Source: Sphingobium sp. (lineage in GTDB: Bacteria > Pseudomonadota > Alphaproteobacteria > Sphingomonadales > Sphingomonadaceae). Taken from it: a stretch of DNA of 64,000 nucleotides. Positions 45,229 through 54,456 of this stretch are shown one piece after another. A program made the translations under genes and the position numbers. The stretch's first letter is position 1. Every line of letters starts with the position of its first letter. The notes below the pieces were generated by a model. The model ran no database searches and had not been told where the DNA came from. It saw only the letters and a list, made by a program, of their open reading frames with translations. The stretch spans positions 1 through 64,000 of the forward strand of contig QFQF01000016.1 of NCBI GenBank assembly GCA_003248935.1. Reading direction: 5' to 3'.

Positions 45229-45708
45229 CTAGCCGAAGGTGTTGAGCGTCGCCCGGATCAGTAACATCAGCGTCACCATCCCGAGCGTCGAGAGGAATGC
45301 GATCCTCGTGATCTCGAGTGTCTTGAGTGGCTTGCTTAAGTCATTTCCCCGTCCTCCCAGTGGCGGGAGCGAGAAGAACCTGACGACACGCCGCCATGGT
45401 CCCTCCGGTTGCTCCGCTGATTGGCCTGACGGTTCCAAACTGTCTGAAAATGCTCGGGGTGCAATGGTTTCCGGCTGATATATCAACGGCTGATATGCAG
45501 TTTGAACATCCTCCGCCGCCGCCAGCGCCCTCGCCGCCTCGAAGCGGTTGGTGACACCCAGGGCCCGGATGGCCAGGCGCAACCGCTGGTCCACCGTATG
45601 CGGCGAGACGTTGAGTTCACGCGCAATCTGCTTCGTCTGGAGATTGGCCGACACCAGGCGCAGACACTCTTTCTGCGCGTCGTTGAGATTAATGACCCTG
45701 TTTTCCAA
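45229..45708 (-). CDS. LuxR-type HTH protein with C-terminal membrane anchor
   Basis: The 159-residue protein has a LuxR/GerE helix-turn-helix at the very N-terminus (KECLRLVSANLQTKQIAREL then NVSPHTVDQRLRLAIRAL), a disordered Pro/Ser-rich middle, and one C-terminal helix (IAFLSTLGMVTLMLLIRATL). There is no receiver or autoinducer domain. Family members with this N-HTH/C-TM layout are frequent in sphingomonads. The start is TTG 45708, placed by GGAG 8 bases upstream. A good promoter lies at 45732-45761. Confidence 0.75.
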   Translation of the reverse strand: MENRVINLNDAQKECLRLVSANLQTKQIARELNVSPHTVDQRLRLAIRALGVTNRFEAARALAAAEDVQTAYQPLIYQPETIAPRAFSDSLEPSGQSAEQPEGPWRRVVRFFSLPPLGGRGNDLSKPLKTLEITRIAFLSTLGMVTLMLLIRATLNTFG

Positions 45709-45731
45709 CCCCGGCGCTCCGCATTCGCCCG

Positions 45732-45761
45732 AGTATAGTCAGGCTTACGAATCGGATTCAA
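45732..45761 (-). promoter_or_regulatory. Promoter of the membrane-anchored LuxR-type gene
   Basis: On the minus strand, TTGAAT (45756-45761), an 18-base spacer and TATACT (45732-45737) precede the TTG start by about 24 bases, giving a very short leader. Bases 45762-45862 hold nothing else recognisable. Confidence 0.55.
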
Positions 45762-45862
45762 GGCAACTATTCAGGTAATTGCATGCGGCGATGCTATATC
45801 GGCCCGCCTTGCCGTAGCGTCATTCAGGGCGGCCGGTTTTTCTTCCTCTCGCCAATCCGGTG

Positions 45863-47404
45863 TCAATCAGCAGCGACGGGACCGGTCAGCGGTGCGGGCC
45901 TGCGCGTCAGCCAGATTGTGCTGGTCAATATGAGCGACAGCACGGCGCTCGCGATGAAGATATCGTTCGCCGCCAGCAGATAGGCCTGCTGCGTGAGTTG
46001 CCTTCCGATCGCAGCGGCAGCCTGAACGTCGGTCAAGCCAAGGCCCTTCAATACATCCACCGCCTGTCCGTAAGGCAGCGACGCACTGTTCGACACTTCA
46101 CTGAGCCGCGTCTGGTGCAGCGCTTCGCGGCGGTCCCAGATCGTCGTGACCAGTGAAGCCGCGAAACTGCCTGCCGTGATGCGGACGAAATTCGATATGC
46201 CGGTGGCGGCGGGCACCTGATGCGGCGGAATCCCGTCCAGCATGATGCTGAGCATGGACATGAAGAACACCGCCAGCCCCGCCCCCTGAACGAAGATCGG
46301 CAATACCAGATGCCGGAAGTCGACCCCGGTCGTGTAGTCCGCGCGCATGTAATAGGACAGCGTGAAGCACATGAACGACAGGGTCGCCATCCAGCGCGCG
46401 TCGACAGAACGCGAAACGCGCGCCAGGATCGGGGTCAGGACGACAGCGACGACGCCGCTGGGGGCCAGCACGAGTCCTGCCCAGGTCGCCGTATAGCCCT
46501 GCTGCTGCTGAAGCCAGAGAGGCAGGATCAGGCCGTTGGCGAAAAAGAGGGCATAGCCGAGCGACAGGGCGATGAGTCCGAACGTGAAGTTGCGGCGCCT
46601 GAACAGGCTAAGGTCGACGATCGGATGGGTGTCGGTCAGTTCCCAGATCAGCCACGAGACGAAGCCGATGACGGTCAGCACCGCGAGGACAACGATGAAG
46701 GGGGCGTTGAACCAGTCGGCATTCTTGCCGAGGTCAAGCATCACCTGAAGCACGCCCACCCAGAACACCAGTATCATCGCGCCCACGATGTCTATCGGCA
46801 ACTTGCGGGTGGGCGTCTCCCGGTTCTTCAGGAAGAACCAGGAGACGAGTCCCGCGATCAGACCGACCGGAACGTTGATCAGGAAGATCCAGCTCCAGTG
46901 ATAATTGTCGGAAATATATCCGCCCAGCACCGGTCCCATGACCGGAGCGACCAGCGTGGTCATCGACCAGATGGCGAGCGCCGTCGCACGCTTGTGCGGC
47001 GGGAAGATCGCGATCAGCAGGGCCTGCGATCCCGGGATCATCGGTCCCGACACGGCGCCCTGCAGCACGCGGAAGATGATGAGGGAGGAAAGGCTCCACG
47101 CGATGCCGCACAGCAATGATGCCGCGGTGAACAGTGCAACCGAGACACAGAAGGTCCGGACGACACCATAACGCCCCATCAGCCATCCGGTCAGGGGCAC
47201 GGTCACGCCATTCGCGACGGCGAACGCCGTGATGATCCACGTGCTGCTGTCGCTGCTGACGCCCAGATTGCCCGCAATCGTCGTCAAGGACACGTTCGCG
47301 ATCGTGGTGTCGAGCACCTGCATGAAGGTGCCCAGCGCCAGGGCGATCGAGACGATGCCCAGCGCCGTGCCCTTGAGCGGCGCCTCCCCGCCCGGCGCGT
47401 TCAC
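45863..47404 (-). CDS. emrB: DHA2-family multidrug efflux permease, EmrB-like
   Basis: The 513-residue protein has 14 membrane helices and DHA2/EmrB motifs: GTFMQVLDTTIANVSLTTIA, WIITAFAVANGVTVPLTGWL, RVLQGAVSGPMIPGSQALLI and PVMGPVLGGYISDNYHWSWI. It uses the proton gradient to expel hydrophobic drugs or metabolites. It is the last gene of the marR-outer membrane-adaptor-pump operon and overlaps the adaptor gene by ATGA. Confidence 0.9.
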   Translation of the reverse strand: MNAPGGEAPLKGTALGIVSIALALGTFMQVLDTTIANVSLTTIAGNLGVSSDSSTWIITAFAVANGVTVPLTGWLMGRYGVVRTFCVSVALFTAASLLCGIAWSLSSLIIFRVLQGAVSGPMIPGSQALLIAIFPPHKRATALAIWSMTTLVAPVMGPVLGGYISDNYHWSWIFLINVPVGLIAGLVSWFFLKNRETPTRKLPIDIVGAMILVFWVGVLQVMLDLGKNADWFNAPFIVVLAVLTVIGFVSWLIWELTDTHPIVDLSLFRRRNFTFGLIALSLGYALFFANGLILPLWLQQQQGYTATWAGLVLAPSGVVAVVLTPILARVSRSVDARWMATLSFMCFTLSYYMRADYTTGVDFRHLVLPIFVQGAGLAVFFMSMLSIMLDGIPPHQVPAATGISNFVRITAGSFAASLVTTIWDRREALHQTRLSEVSNSASLPYGQAVDVLKGLGLTDVQAAAAIGRQLTQQAYLLAANDIFIASAVLSLILTSTIWLTRRPAPLTGPVAAD

Positions 47405-48672
47405 CGGGCCGATCCAGCCCGGTTGGCCGCGATGATCCGCGCGATCATCGCATCGACATCCGGCCCGCCGTCCTGGCTCGCCTGCTGCTGGAAGGCGCCG
47501 CTGGCCGCACGGGCAATCGGCGCGCCGCTATGGTCGCTCACATTGACCGACACCTTGGTCGAGAGGCCGATGCGCAGCGGATGGCCGACAAGTTCCCTGG
47601 GATCGAGCGCGATCCGCACGGGCAGACGCTGTGCGATCTTGATCCAGTTGCCCGATGCGTTCTGCGGCGGCAGCAGGGCGAAGGCGCTGCCACTGCCCGC
47701 GCTGAGGCCGACAACCTTGCCGTGATACTCGACGTCGCCACCGTAGATGTCGGCCGTCACCGTCACCGGCTGGCCCACCCGCATGTGCTGGAGTTGGGTC
47801 TCACGGAAATTGGCGTCGATCCAGACGCGTTCCAGCGGAACGACGGTCATCAACGGCGTTCCGGCATTTACCTGCTGGCCCAGTTGCGCGCTGCGCTGGG
47901 CGATGATCCCGTCGACCGGCGCGACCAGCCGCATATGACTCTGGGAAATGGCCGCGCGGCGCAGCGCCGCGATGGCGGCCAGGACCTCCGGGTTGGTCTG
48001 GACGTTCGTGCCCTGGACCGATGCCCGGGCCTGCGCCTGCTGTGCCTGCGCCAGCGCAAGCGCGGCGCGCGCCGTGGTGACCGCATCGGCAGCGTGGGAG
48101 ACTTCTTCACCGGAAACCGCCCCGTCGGCCGCGGCGCCGCGACGACGCGCGAGGTCGTTGACGGCGCGGGCAAGCTCCGCCCGGGCCTGCGTCACCTGCG
48201 CATCGCTCGCATCGACGCGGGAAAAGTCCGTCCGCACCGCCCGGACCGCGCGTGCCAACTCCGCCTGCGCCGACGCCATCGCGGCATCAGCCGTTGCGGG
48301 GTCAAGGTCGACCAGCGCCTGCCCGGCCTTCACCCGTTCGGTATTGTCCGCGTGCAGCGCCATCACGATGCCCGGCTCCCGCGCCGTGATCGCGACGACG
48401 TCGCCGGCGACATAGGCATCATCCGTCTCCTCGATCCCGCGCGAGAAGATGAATTCATAGGCGCCCCAGGCAACCAGCCCGACGAGCACCACGCCCGCGA
48501 GGATCAGGAAGCCTTTTCTGCGCGCGCCGTTCCTGCCCTCTTCCTTCGGTTCCGTGGCGACGGACGTGCTGGCCTCCGCCGCCGGTGGCTGCGCCCGCCT
48601 GCCGGCATCCGCCACCGGTCCGTCATGCTGCCGTGCGGAATCGCGACGTGCGATGTCGATGGTATCGGTCAT
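47401..48672 (-). CDS. emrA: HlyD-family membrane fusion protein, EmrA-like
   Basis: The adaptor bridges the EmrB pump and the outer-membrane channel. The 423-residue protein has a long cytoplasmic N-terminus, one membrane helix (LILAGVVLVGLVAWGAYEFI near residue 55-75), then ISRGIEETDDAYVAGD-like sequence of the EmrA family, a coiled-coil hairpin (about 125-230), and the barrel segment RLVAPVDGIIAQRSAQLGQQ. It overlaps both neighbours by 4 bases. Confidence 0.9.
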   Translation of the reverse strand: MTDTIDIARRDSARQHDGPVADAGRRAQPPAAEASTSVATEPKEEGRNGARRKGFLILAGVVLVGLVAWGAYEFIFSRGIEETDDAYVAGDVVAITAREPGIVMALHADNTERVKAGQALVDLDPATADAAMASAQAELARAVRAVRTDFSRVDASDAQVTQARAELARAVNDLARRRGAAADGAVSGEEVSHAADAVTTARAALALAQAQQAQARASVQGTNVQTNPEVLAAIAALRRAAISQSHMRLVAPVDGIIAQRSAQLGQQVNAGTPLMTVVPLERVWIDANFRETQLQHMRVGQPVTVTADIYGGDVEYHGKVVGLSAGSGSAFALLPPQNASGNWIKIAQRLPVRIALDPRELVGHPLRIGLSTKVSVNVSDHSGAPIARAASGAFQQQASQDGGPDVDAMIARIIAANRAGSAR

Positions 48673-50138
48673 GGTCGTGCTCCAGCGGAAACGGTGTTGG
48701 CGGCGCTCTGTCCGCCCATAGGGTCGAAGTCGCCGCCCAGGGCGACCAGAAGTTGTACGCGGCGCACTGCGGCGTCCGCGTCGATATTCACTTGCGCCTG
48801 ACGCGCCTGCAGCAGCCTTTCGCCGGACGCGATCGCATCCAGCCGTGATCCTAACCCTGTCCGGACCCGGGTCGCGTCAAGGCGGACGGTGTCGGACAGG
48901 CTGGCCAGCACATTGCGCTGCTCAGCCGCATCCGCCTCCGCCGTCCGGATGGCGGACAGCGCGTCGGCGGCTTCCCGCACGGCTGTCAGCACCTGTGCAT
49001 TATAGGCGTCGACGGCGGTATCGATCTGGGCGGTCGCGCCACGATAATTGGCCCGAAGCGCCCCGCCCTCGAAGATGGGCACATGGATGGCAGGCCCCCC
49101 GCCGTAGGTCAGCGCGGACCCGGTGAACAGCGAATCGAGACCGATGGCCTGAAAGCCAATGAACGCCTTCAGGTTCACGTTCGGGAAGAAGTCCGCCCGT
49201 GCCACCCGCCGTCCGGCGCTTGCCGCAGCGATGCGGGCCTGCCCTGCGAGAATATCCGGGCGACGGCCAAGCAGGTCCGCGGGCACCGCCTCCGGCACCG
49301 GCAAGGCGCTATCGAGCGCCAGGCTGGTAGCGACGATCGTCGGATAATAATCAGCGCCGCGTCCGGCGAGGGCCGCGAGAGCATGCACCAGCAATTCCCG
49401 GTCCCCCTGCGCGCGGATCTCCGCCTGACGCGCTTCGCCCAGCAGAGTCTGTGCACTGCGCTCGTCAAAGGTGCTGGCGAGTTGGTTCGCGATCCGGGAG
49501 CGAACCAGCCTCAGCGACTCTTCGCGGGTTTCGCGAAACTCGCGCGCGATCGCGATCTGCCGGTCTGCGCGGACCAGGTTCAGATAGGCCTGCGCCACCG
49601 CGCCGGTCAGGGACACGCGCGCCGCCGCCGCGTCGAGTGCCGCTGCGGAGGTGCTGGCCCGTGCCTGATCCACCATCGCCGCCTGTTTTCCCGCGAGGTC
49701 CGCCGACCATGACAGGTTTGCCTGCGCAGACCCCATCCAGACGGTGGAGCCGCCATAGGGTGGCGGAATGATGTATTTTTCGCTGAGCCGCTCGCGCTGC
49801 TCGTCCGCATCGATCCCGACCTGTGGAAGCTGTCCCGCCCGGTTCGCGGCGAGTTGCGCCTCCGCCAGACGGATGCGCGCCTGCGCCTGCGCAAGATCGG
49901 GATTCCCCGCGAGCGCATCGGTCATGATGCGGTCAAGCTGCGGATCGCCCATCGTACGCCACCAGTCGGTCGCGACCGGCACGGCAATGCCCGCGTTTCC
50001 GGCCTGGCCTGGGTCCGTCAAGCCAAGATGACCACCGTCGAGCGCCACGGAGGCGGGCTCGTCATGAGGCACAGCTGCACATCCGGCCAGCAGCATGGCC
50101 AGCAACAGGGTGGGAAGGGGCGGACGTGATCGTGCCAT
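48669..50138 (-). CDS. NodT-family outer-membrane efflux lipoprotein
   Basis: The TolC-like channel completes the tripartite pump. The 489-residue protein has a lipoprotein signal with lipobox AMLLAGCAAVP, then WWRTMGDPQLDRIMTDALAG, two repeated coiled-coil regions (NPDLAQAQARIRLAEAQL and the C-terminal equivalent), and RRPDILAGQARIAAASA. ATG 50138 puts the lipobox at the usual distance from the N-terminus; the frame runs on to ATG 50186 inside the marR stop region. It follows marR by 37 bases. Confidence 0.87.
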   Translation of the reverse strand: MARSRPPLPTLLLAMLLAGCAAVPHDEPASVALDGGHLGLTDPGQAGNAGIAVPVATDWWRTMGDPQLDRIMTDALAGNPDLAQAQARIRLAEAQLAANRAGQLPQVGIDADEQRERLSEKYIIPPPYGGSTVWMGSAQANLSWSADLAGKQAAMVDQARASTSAAALDAAAARVSLTGAVAQAYLNLVRADRQIAIAREFRETREESLRLVRSRIANQLASTFDERSAQTLLGEARQAEIRAQGDRELLVHALAALAGRGADYYPTIVATSLALDSALPVPEAVPADLLGRRPDILAGQARIAAASAGRRVARADFFPNVNLKAFIGFQAIGLDSLFTGSALTYGGGPAIHVPIFEGGALRANYRGATAQIDTAVDAYNAQVLTAVREAADALSAIRTAEADAAEQRNVLASLSDTVRLDATRVRTGLGSRLDAIASGERLLQARQAQVNIDADAAVRRVQLLVALGGDFDPMGGQSAANTVSAGARP

Positions 50139-50175
50139 GGACTGCGTGACTCCGGCTTGCCTGATCAGCGAAGGC

Positions 50176-50646
50176 TCAGCGAACATCTTCGGCGCTTTCT
50201 GCTTCGAGACGCGCGACCAGCCTGGAAAGGAGGACGATCAGCATTTCGGCCTCATCCTGCTCGAAATCCGCAAAAAGCTGGTCCCACATCTCCATCATCC
50301 GCACGCCCATATTGCGCGTGGCCTCAAGCCCTGCCGGCGTAATCTCCAGTGCGACGACGCGACGATCCTCGTTCGACCGATTACGGGTGATAAGGCCCCG
50401 CTCTTCAAGCTGATCGACCAGACGGGTGGTGGCGCCACTGCTGTGACCGAGGTAGCGCGCAAGTTCGCCGATTGTGGGCGCGATCCCGTCACGAATCATC
50501 TTCAGGGAAATCCATTGGGACAGGCTGAGATCCTGACCCTCGAAGTATCGCTCCGCGAGCGGCACCATCAACTGCGATGCGCGCCGGATCAGATAGCCGG
50601 GCGAGGTCTTGGTAGAAAAACAATAACCACTCGCGAGCGCAACCAT
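50176..50646 (-). CDS. MarR-family repressor of the efflux operon
   Basis: The 156-residue protein has the MarR winged helix: LSQWISLKMIRDG, IGELARYLGHSSGATTRLVD, and the wing RNRSNEDRRVVALEITPAG. As first gene of the operon it most likely represses it and releases on binding a phenolic or similar ligand. A palindrome 26 bases upstream is the probable operator. The ATG has no clear ribosome binding site, so it may be poorly translated or leaderless. Confidence 0.85.
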   Translation of the reverse strand: MVALASGYCFSTKTSPGYLIRRASQLMVPLAERYFEGQDLSLSQWISLKMIRDGIAPTIGELARYLGHSSGATTRLVDQLEERGLITRNRSNEDRRVVALEITPAGLEATRNMGVRMMEMWDQLFADFEQDEAEMLIVLLSRLVARLEAESAEDVR

Positions 50647-50672
50647 AAGCCAATAACCTGCCCAAGCAAAAA

Positions 50673-50684
50673 CTGCCTAGGCAG
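50673..50684. promoter_or_regulatory. Palindromic candidate operator for the MarR repressor
   Basis: CTGCCTAGGCAG is a perfect 12-bp palindrome 26 bases before the marR ATG. MarR dimers typically bind such inverted repeats in their own promoter. Bases 50647-50772 hold no gene. Confidence 0.6.
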
Positions 50685-50772
50685 GCATTTGGTTCGCAAC
50701 GATTAGGTTGTCAACCGCAACGCGAACAAATTGTTTCCAGGCATTTCTAAAAAATGCCGTCGGCGCCGCCGC

Positions 50773-51528
50773 TCAGATGCAGCGGCCGCCGTCGACTTCC
50801 AGCGCTATACCGGTGATCATGCCGGCTTCGTCAGAGCAGAGGAACGTAGCCGCCGACGCCATATCCTGTGGAGTCGAAAGCCGGCCGAGGGGAATGGACG
50901 CGACCATCCGCGCCCGCGCCTCGTCGCTGTCTTCCCCCATGAAGGTGGATAGCAACGGCGTTGCCCCGGCGACAGGGTTGATCGCATTGACCCGGACGCC
51001 GAACGGCGCAAGCTCGATGGCCATCGCCCGCGTCGCCGTCACCATCCAGCCCTTCGAGGCGTTATACCAGGCAAGGCCCGGACGCGGACGCACCGCTCCG
51101 GTGGACGCGACATTCAGGATCGCTCCCTTCCCAGCCGCCTTCATGCCCGGAAGCAGGGCGGCGGCCGTCAGATAGACCGACTTGGCATTGACGGCGAGGA
51201 TGCGATCAAACAGCGCCTCGTCGAGTTCCTCCATCGGCTGCGGCGTCTGACCGACTCCGGCATTGTTGACGAGGATATCCACGCCACCCATTGCCGCAAT
51301 CGCTTCCGCTGCCGCGCGCTCCACGTCCGCGCGCACGGAAATATCGGCGGCGACGCCGGTGGCGTCCCCGTCCAGCTCTGCCGCCAGCCGCTGCGCCGCG
51401 TCCTCCTGACGATCGACGATCGCGACCTTTGCCCCCTCGGCGATGAAACGTCGCACGATCCCCTCGCCGAAACCGGACGCACCGCCGGTGACGAAGGCCC
51501 TGAGCCCCGCGAGCCTGCCCTCAGCCAT
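50773..51528 (-). CDS. Short-chain dehydrogenase/reductase
   Basis: The 251-residue classical SDR has the Rossmann loop FVTGGASGFGEGIVRRFI, DISVRADVERAA, the NNAGVG motif, and the catalytic WYNASKGWMVTATRAMAIEL with Tyr and Lys. The C-terminus (EVDGGRCI) is typical. The substrate is unknown; coupling to an aldehyde dehydrogenase suggests an alcohol-to-aldehyde-to-acid pair. Its ATG lies inside the end of the aldehyde dehydrogenase gene (8-base overlap). Confidence 0.85.
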   Translation of the reverse strand: MAEGRLAGLRAFVTGGASGFGEGIVRRFIAEGAKVAIVDRQEDAAQRLAAELDGDATGVAADISVRADVERAAAEAIAAMGGVDILVNNAGVGQTPQPMEELDEALFDRILAVNAKSVYLTAAALLPGMKAAGKGAILNVASTGAVRPRPGLAWYNASKGWMVTATRAMAIELAPFGVRVNAINPVAGATPLLSTFMGEDSDEARARMVASIPLGRLSTPQDMASAATFLCSDEAGMITGIALEVDGGRCI

Positions 51529-52966
51529 GCCAGGCCGCCACGGTCTTGAGCTGCGAAAACGACAACAACGCCTCCATCCCCTTCTCCCGTCCATGACCCG
51601 AGCGCCCGACGCCACCGAACGGCAGTTCGACGCCGCCCGCCGCGCCATAATTGTTGAGGAATACCTGCCCTGCCCGCAGACGCCGTGCCAGTCGCAGCAG
51701 CCGTCCCGCGTCCCCCGTCCACAGCCCGGCCACCAGACCAAAGGGTGTGCCGTTGGCGATGGCGACGGCATCGTCCTCATCATCGAACGGAATGACGACG
51801 GCAACCGGCCCGAATATCTCCTCCTGCGCGAGCGCATGGCCGGGCGGCACGTCGGCGAACAGGGTCGCGGGAACATAGTGCCCCCCAGCGGGCGCATCGG
51901 CGACGACGACGCCCTGCGCGGCCAGGGTCAGGTCGTGTGCACCGCGCGCCAGATAGGATTGCACCGTTGCAAGCTGGCGCGCGGAAATCAGCGGCCCCAG
52001 ATCTAGATCCCTGTCCGCCGGCCCCGCCCGCAGCACCGAGAAACGCTCGGACAGGCGCGCGACCAGCGTATCGTGCAACGAGCGTTCGACCAGTATCCGT
52101 GATCCCGCCGAACATGTCTGCCCGGCATTCTGCACGGCCGCACCGACCAGCGATGGCAAGGCACGATCGATATCCGCATCGGCAAAGACGATCTGCGGCG
52201 ACTTGCCCCCCAGTTCCAGCGTTACCGGCACGCTGTTGCGCGCAGCGGCGGTCTGGATTGCCGTGCCCACCGCATTGGACCCCGTGAAGGAGACGTGATC
52301 GACCCCCGGATGTCCCGCAAGCGCGGCGCCTGCCACCGCACCGGTGCCCGTCACGATGTTCAGCACACCGTCCGGCAACCCTGCTTCCTGCGCGATTCGC
52401 CCGAAGGCGATGGCCGTCAGGCTCGCCTGCTCGGCCGGTTTCAGCACGGCGGCATTGCCCATGACCAGCGCCGCGACCACCGACCGGCCGACGATCTGCA
52501 TCGGGTAGTTCCAAGGGATGACGTGTCCCGTCACCCCATGCGGCTCGCGCAGCGTGTAGACGGTATAGCCATCCATATAGGGGATGGTCTCGCCATGCAC
52601 CTTGTCGGCGGCCCCGGCATAGAACTCCAGATAGCGCGCCAGCGCGCGCGCATCGGCGCGAGCCTGGGTCAGCGGCTTGCCGACATCCAGCACCTCCAGT
52701 GCGGCCAGTTCCTCCTGCCGCTCCAGCACCAGCCTGCTGATCGCGGTCAGGATGCGTCCACGCTCCATCGCCGGCAGGCCGCCCCAGCCGGGCTGCGCGG
52801 CGCGCGCTGCCGCCACGGCCGCGTCGACATCATCCGTGGTTCCGGCGGGAAGCACACCGACCTTTTCGCCGGTGGAGGGGTCTTCGATGTCGAGCGTCTC
52901 TCCGGTAGAGGCCGCACGCCATGTGCCGCCGATCCATATGCCCTGTTCGGCGAAGGTCAGGTTCAC
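51521..52966 (-). CDS. NAD(P)-dependent aldehyde dehydrogenase
   Basis: The 481-residue protein has the ALDH motifs: VIPWNYPMQIVGRSVVAALV, FTGSNAVGTAIQTAA, the Glu in VTLELGGKSPQIVF, and the nucleophile in NAGQTCSAGSRILV. It resembles betaine- or aminoaldehyde-type enzymes, but specificity cannot be read. GTG 52966 (AGGGA upstream) begins VNLTFAEQGIWIGG, matching the family. It is divergent from the amidase gene across an 89-base gap and may serve the same pathway. Confidence 0.88.
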   Translation of the reverse strand: MNLTFAEQGIWIGGTWRAASTGETLDIEDPSTGEKVGVLPAGTTDDVDAAVAAARAAQPGWGGLPAMERGRILTAISRLVLERQEELAALEVLDVGKPLTQARADARALARYLEFYAGAADKVHGETIPYMDGYTVYTLREPHGVTGHVIPWNYPMQIVGRSVVAALVMGNAAVLKPAEQASLTAIAFGRIAQEAGLPDGVLNIVTGTGAVAGAALAGHPGVDHVSFTGSNAVGTAIQTAAARNSVPVTLELGGKSPQIVFADADIDRALPSLVGAAVQNAGQTCSAGSRILVERSLHDTLVARLSERFSVLRAGPADRDLDLGPLISARQLATVQSYLARGAHDLTLAAQGVVVADAPAGGHYVPATLFADVPPGHALAQEEIFGPVAVVIPFDDEDDAVAIANGTPFGLVAGLWTGDAGRLLRLARRLRAGQVFLNNYGAAGGVELPFGGVGRSGHGREKGMEALLSFSQLKTVAAWHG

Positions 52967-53055
52967 TTGAAAATCCCTGAATTGTGCGTCCTGCCTGTAG
53001 CACCGCCCTGATATCCTGCTACAGCAAAATCGGTACTGTCTTGCTACGGAAACCC

Positions 53056-54456
53056 ATGACTGATCTGGCCGATTGTTCCGCCCGCGAACTGCTCAAACTC
53101 TACCGGACGAAAGCGGCATCCCCGCGTGAAGCGCTGGAAGCGGTTGCGGCCCGTCTCGCCGTCGCCGAGCCGCTGCTCGCGGCGACCTGGGCGGTGGATA
53201 TGGACACGGCCCTGACCGAAGCGGATGCATCGACTGCGCGCTGGGCAAGCGGCGCCCCCGTGGGCCTGCTCGACGGCGTGCCGATCAGCATCAAGGAGAT
53301 GATCGCGACGCGCGGCGTGGCGAAGCCGGTCGGGACGGCTGCCGGCGACATGACACCGATGGCGCAGGACGCCCCCCCGGCGGCACGTGTGCGGGAGGCA
53401 GGCGCGATCATCTGGGGCAAGACGACCAACCCCGATTACGGAATGCTCTCCTCCGGCCTTTCCAGCTTCCATGCGCTTGCCCGCAATCCCTGGGACCTAA
53501 CGAAGACACCGGGCGGTTCCAGCGCGGGGGCGGGCACTGCGGCGGCGGCGGGCTACGGCCCCCTGCATCTTGGCACAGACATCGGCGGGTCGCTGCGCCT
53601 GCCCGCAGGATGGTGCGGCATCTATTCGCTCAAGCCCAGCTTCGGCCGGATCCCGATCGATCCGCCCTATATCGGCCGCGTGGCCGGGCCGATGACGCGG
53701 ACGGTCTCCGATTCCGCCCTGATGATGCAGTGCCTATCCCGGCCCGACCGGCGCGACTATATGAGCCTGCCGCCCGAGAGCATCGCATGGGACGATCTTG
53801 CGATCGACCTCAAGGGGTTGCGGATCGGCCTGCTGCGCCATGCCGGTTGCGGCACCGACCCTGCGCCGGAAGTCCTGGCGGCGGTCGAGAATGCGGCAAG
53901 GCTGTTCGAGGGCGCCGGCGCCGAAATCGTGCCCGTAGAACCGTTCCTGACGCCGGAGATGCTGAACGGGCTCGATCGTTTCTGGCGCACCCGCTTCCTC
54001 AATGAAACGAGCAACCTGCCGCCCGAGCGCTACGCGACGATCCTGCCCTTCATCCGGGCATGGGTGGAGGCGGCGCGCGACTATGACGGCATGTCGGTCT
54101 ATACCGGCTTCAACCAGATCACCCTGATGCAGGAACGCGGCAACCGGCACTTTGCGGGCCTTGATTTCCTCCTCTCGCCGACATCCCCGGAACCCGCCTT
54201 CCCGGCGGAATGGCCGATGCCCAGCAACGACCCCGCCCGGCCGTTCGAACATATCGGCTTCACGGTCGCCTACAACATGACCGGCCAGCCCGCCGCCTCG
54301 ATCAACTGCGGCTATACCGCGGACGGTCTGCCCATCGGCATCCAGATCGTCGGCAATCGTTTCGACGACCTCGGCGTTCTGCGCCTGTCCCGCGCCTATG
54401 AGGAAATGCGCGGGCCGCAGCATCCCTGGCCCCGGCCGTGGGAGGGCAACGCATGA
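53056..54456 (+). CDS. Amidase-signature-family hydrolase
   Basis: The 466-residue protein carries the Ser-cisSer-Lys triad: Lys80 in DGVPISIKEMIATRG, cis-Ser155 in TPGGSSAGAGTAAAAG and Ser179 in GTDIGGSLRLPAGWCG. The family hydrolyses many amides, including amino-acid amides, cyclic amides and indole acetamide. The 6-aminohexanoate cyclic-dimer hydrolase NylA has the same triad spacing. It ends overlapping the S58 peptidase start by ATGA, so both are one unit. Confidence 0.88.
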   Translation: MTDLADCSARELLKLYRTKAASPREALEAVAARLAVAEPLLAATWAVDMDTALTEADASTARWASGAPVGLLDGVPISIKEMIATRGVAKPVGTAAGDMTPMAQDAPPAARVREAGAIIWGKTTNPDYGMLSSGLSSFHALARNPWDLTKTPGGSSAGAGTAAAAGYGPLHLGTDIGGSLRLPAGWCGIYSLKPSFGRIPIDPPYIGRVAGPMTRTVSDSALMMQCLSRPDRRDYMSLPPESIAWDDLAIDLKGLRIGLLRHAGCGTDPAPEVLAAVENAARLFEGAGAEIVPVEPFLTPEMLNGLDRFWRTRFLNETSNLPPERYATILPFIRAWVEAARDYDGMSVYTGFNQITLMQERGNRHFAGLDFLLSPTSPEPAFPAEWPMPSNDPARPFEHIGFTVAYNMTGQPAASINCGYTADGLPIGIQIVGNRFDDLGVLRLSRAYEEMRGPQHPWPRPWEGNA

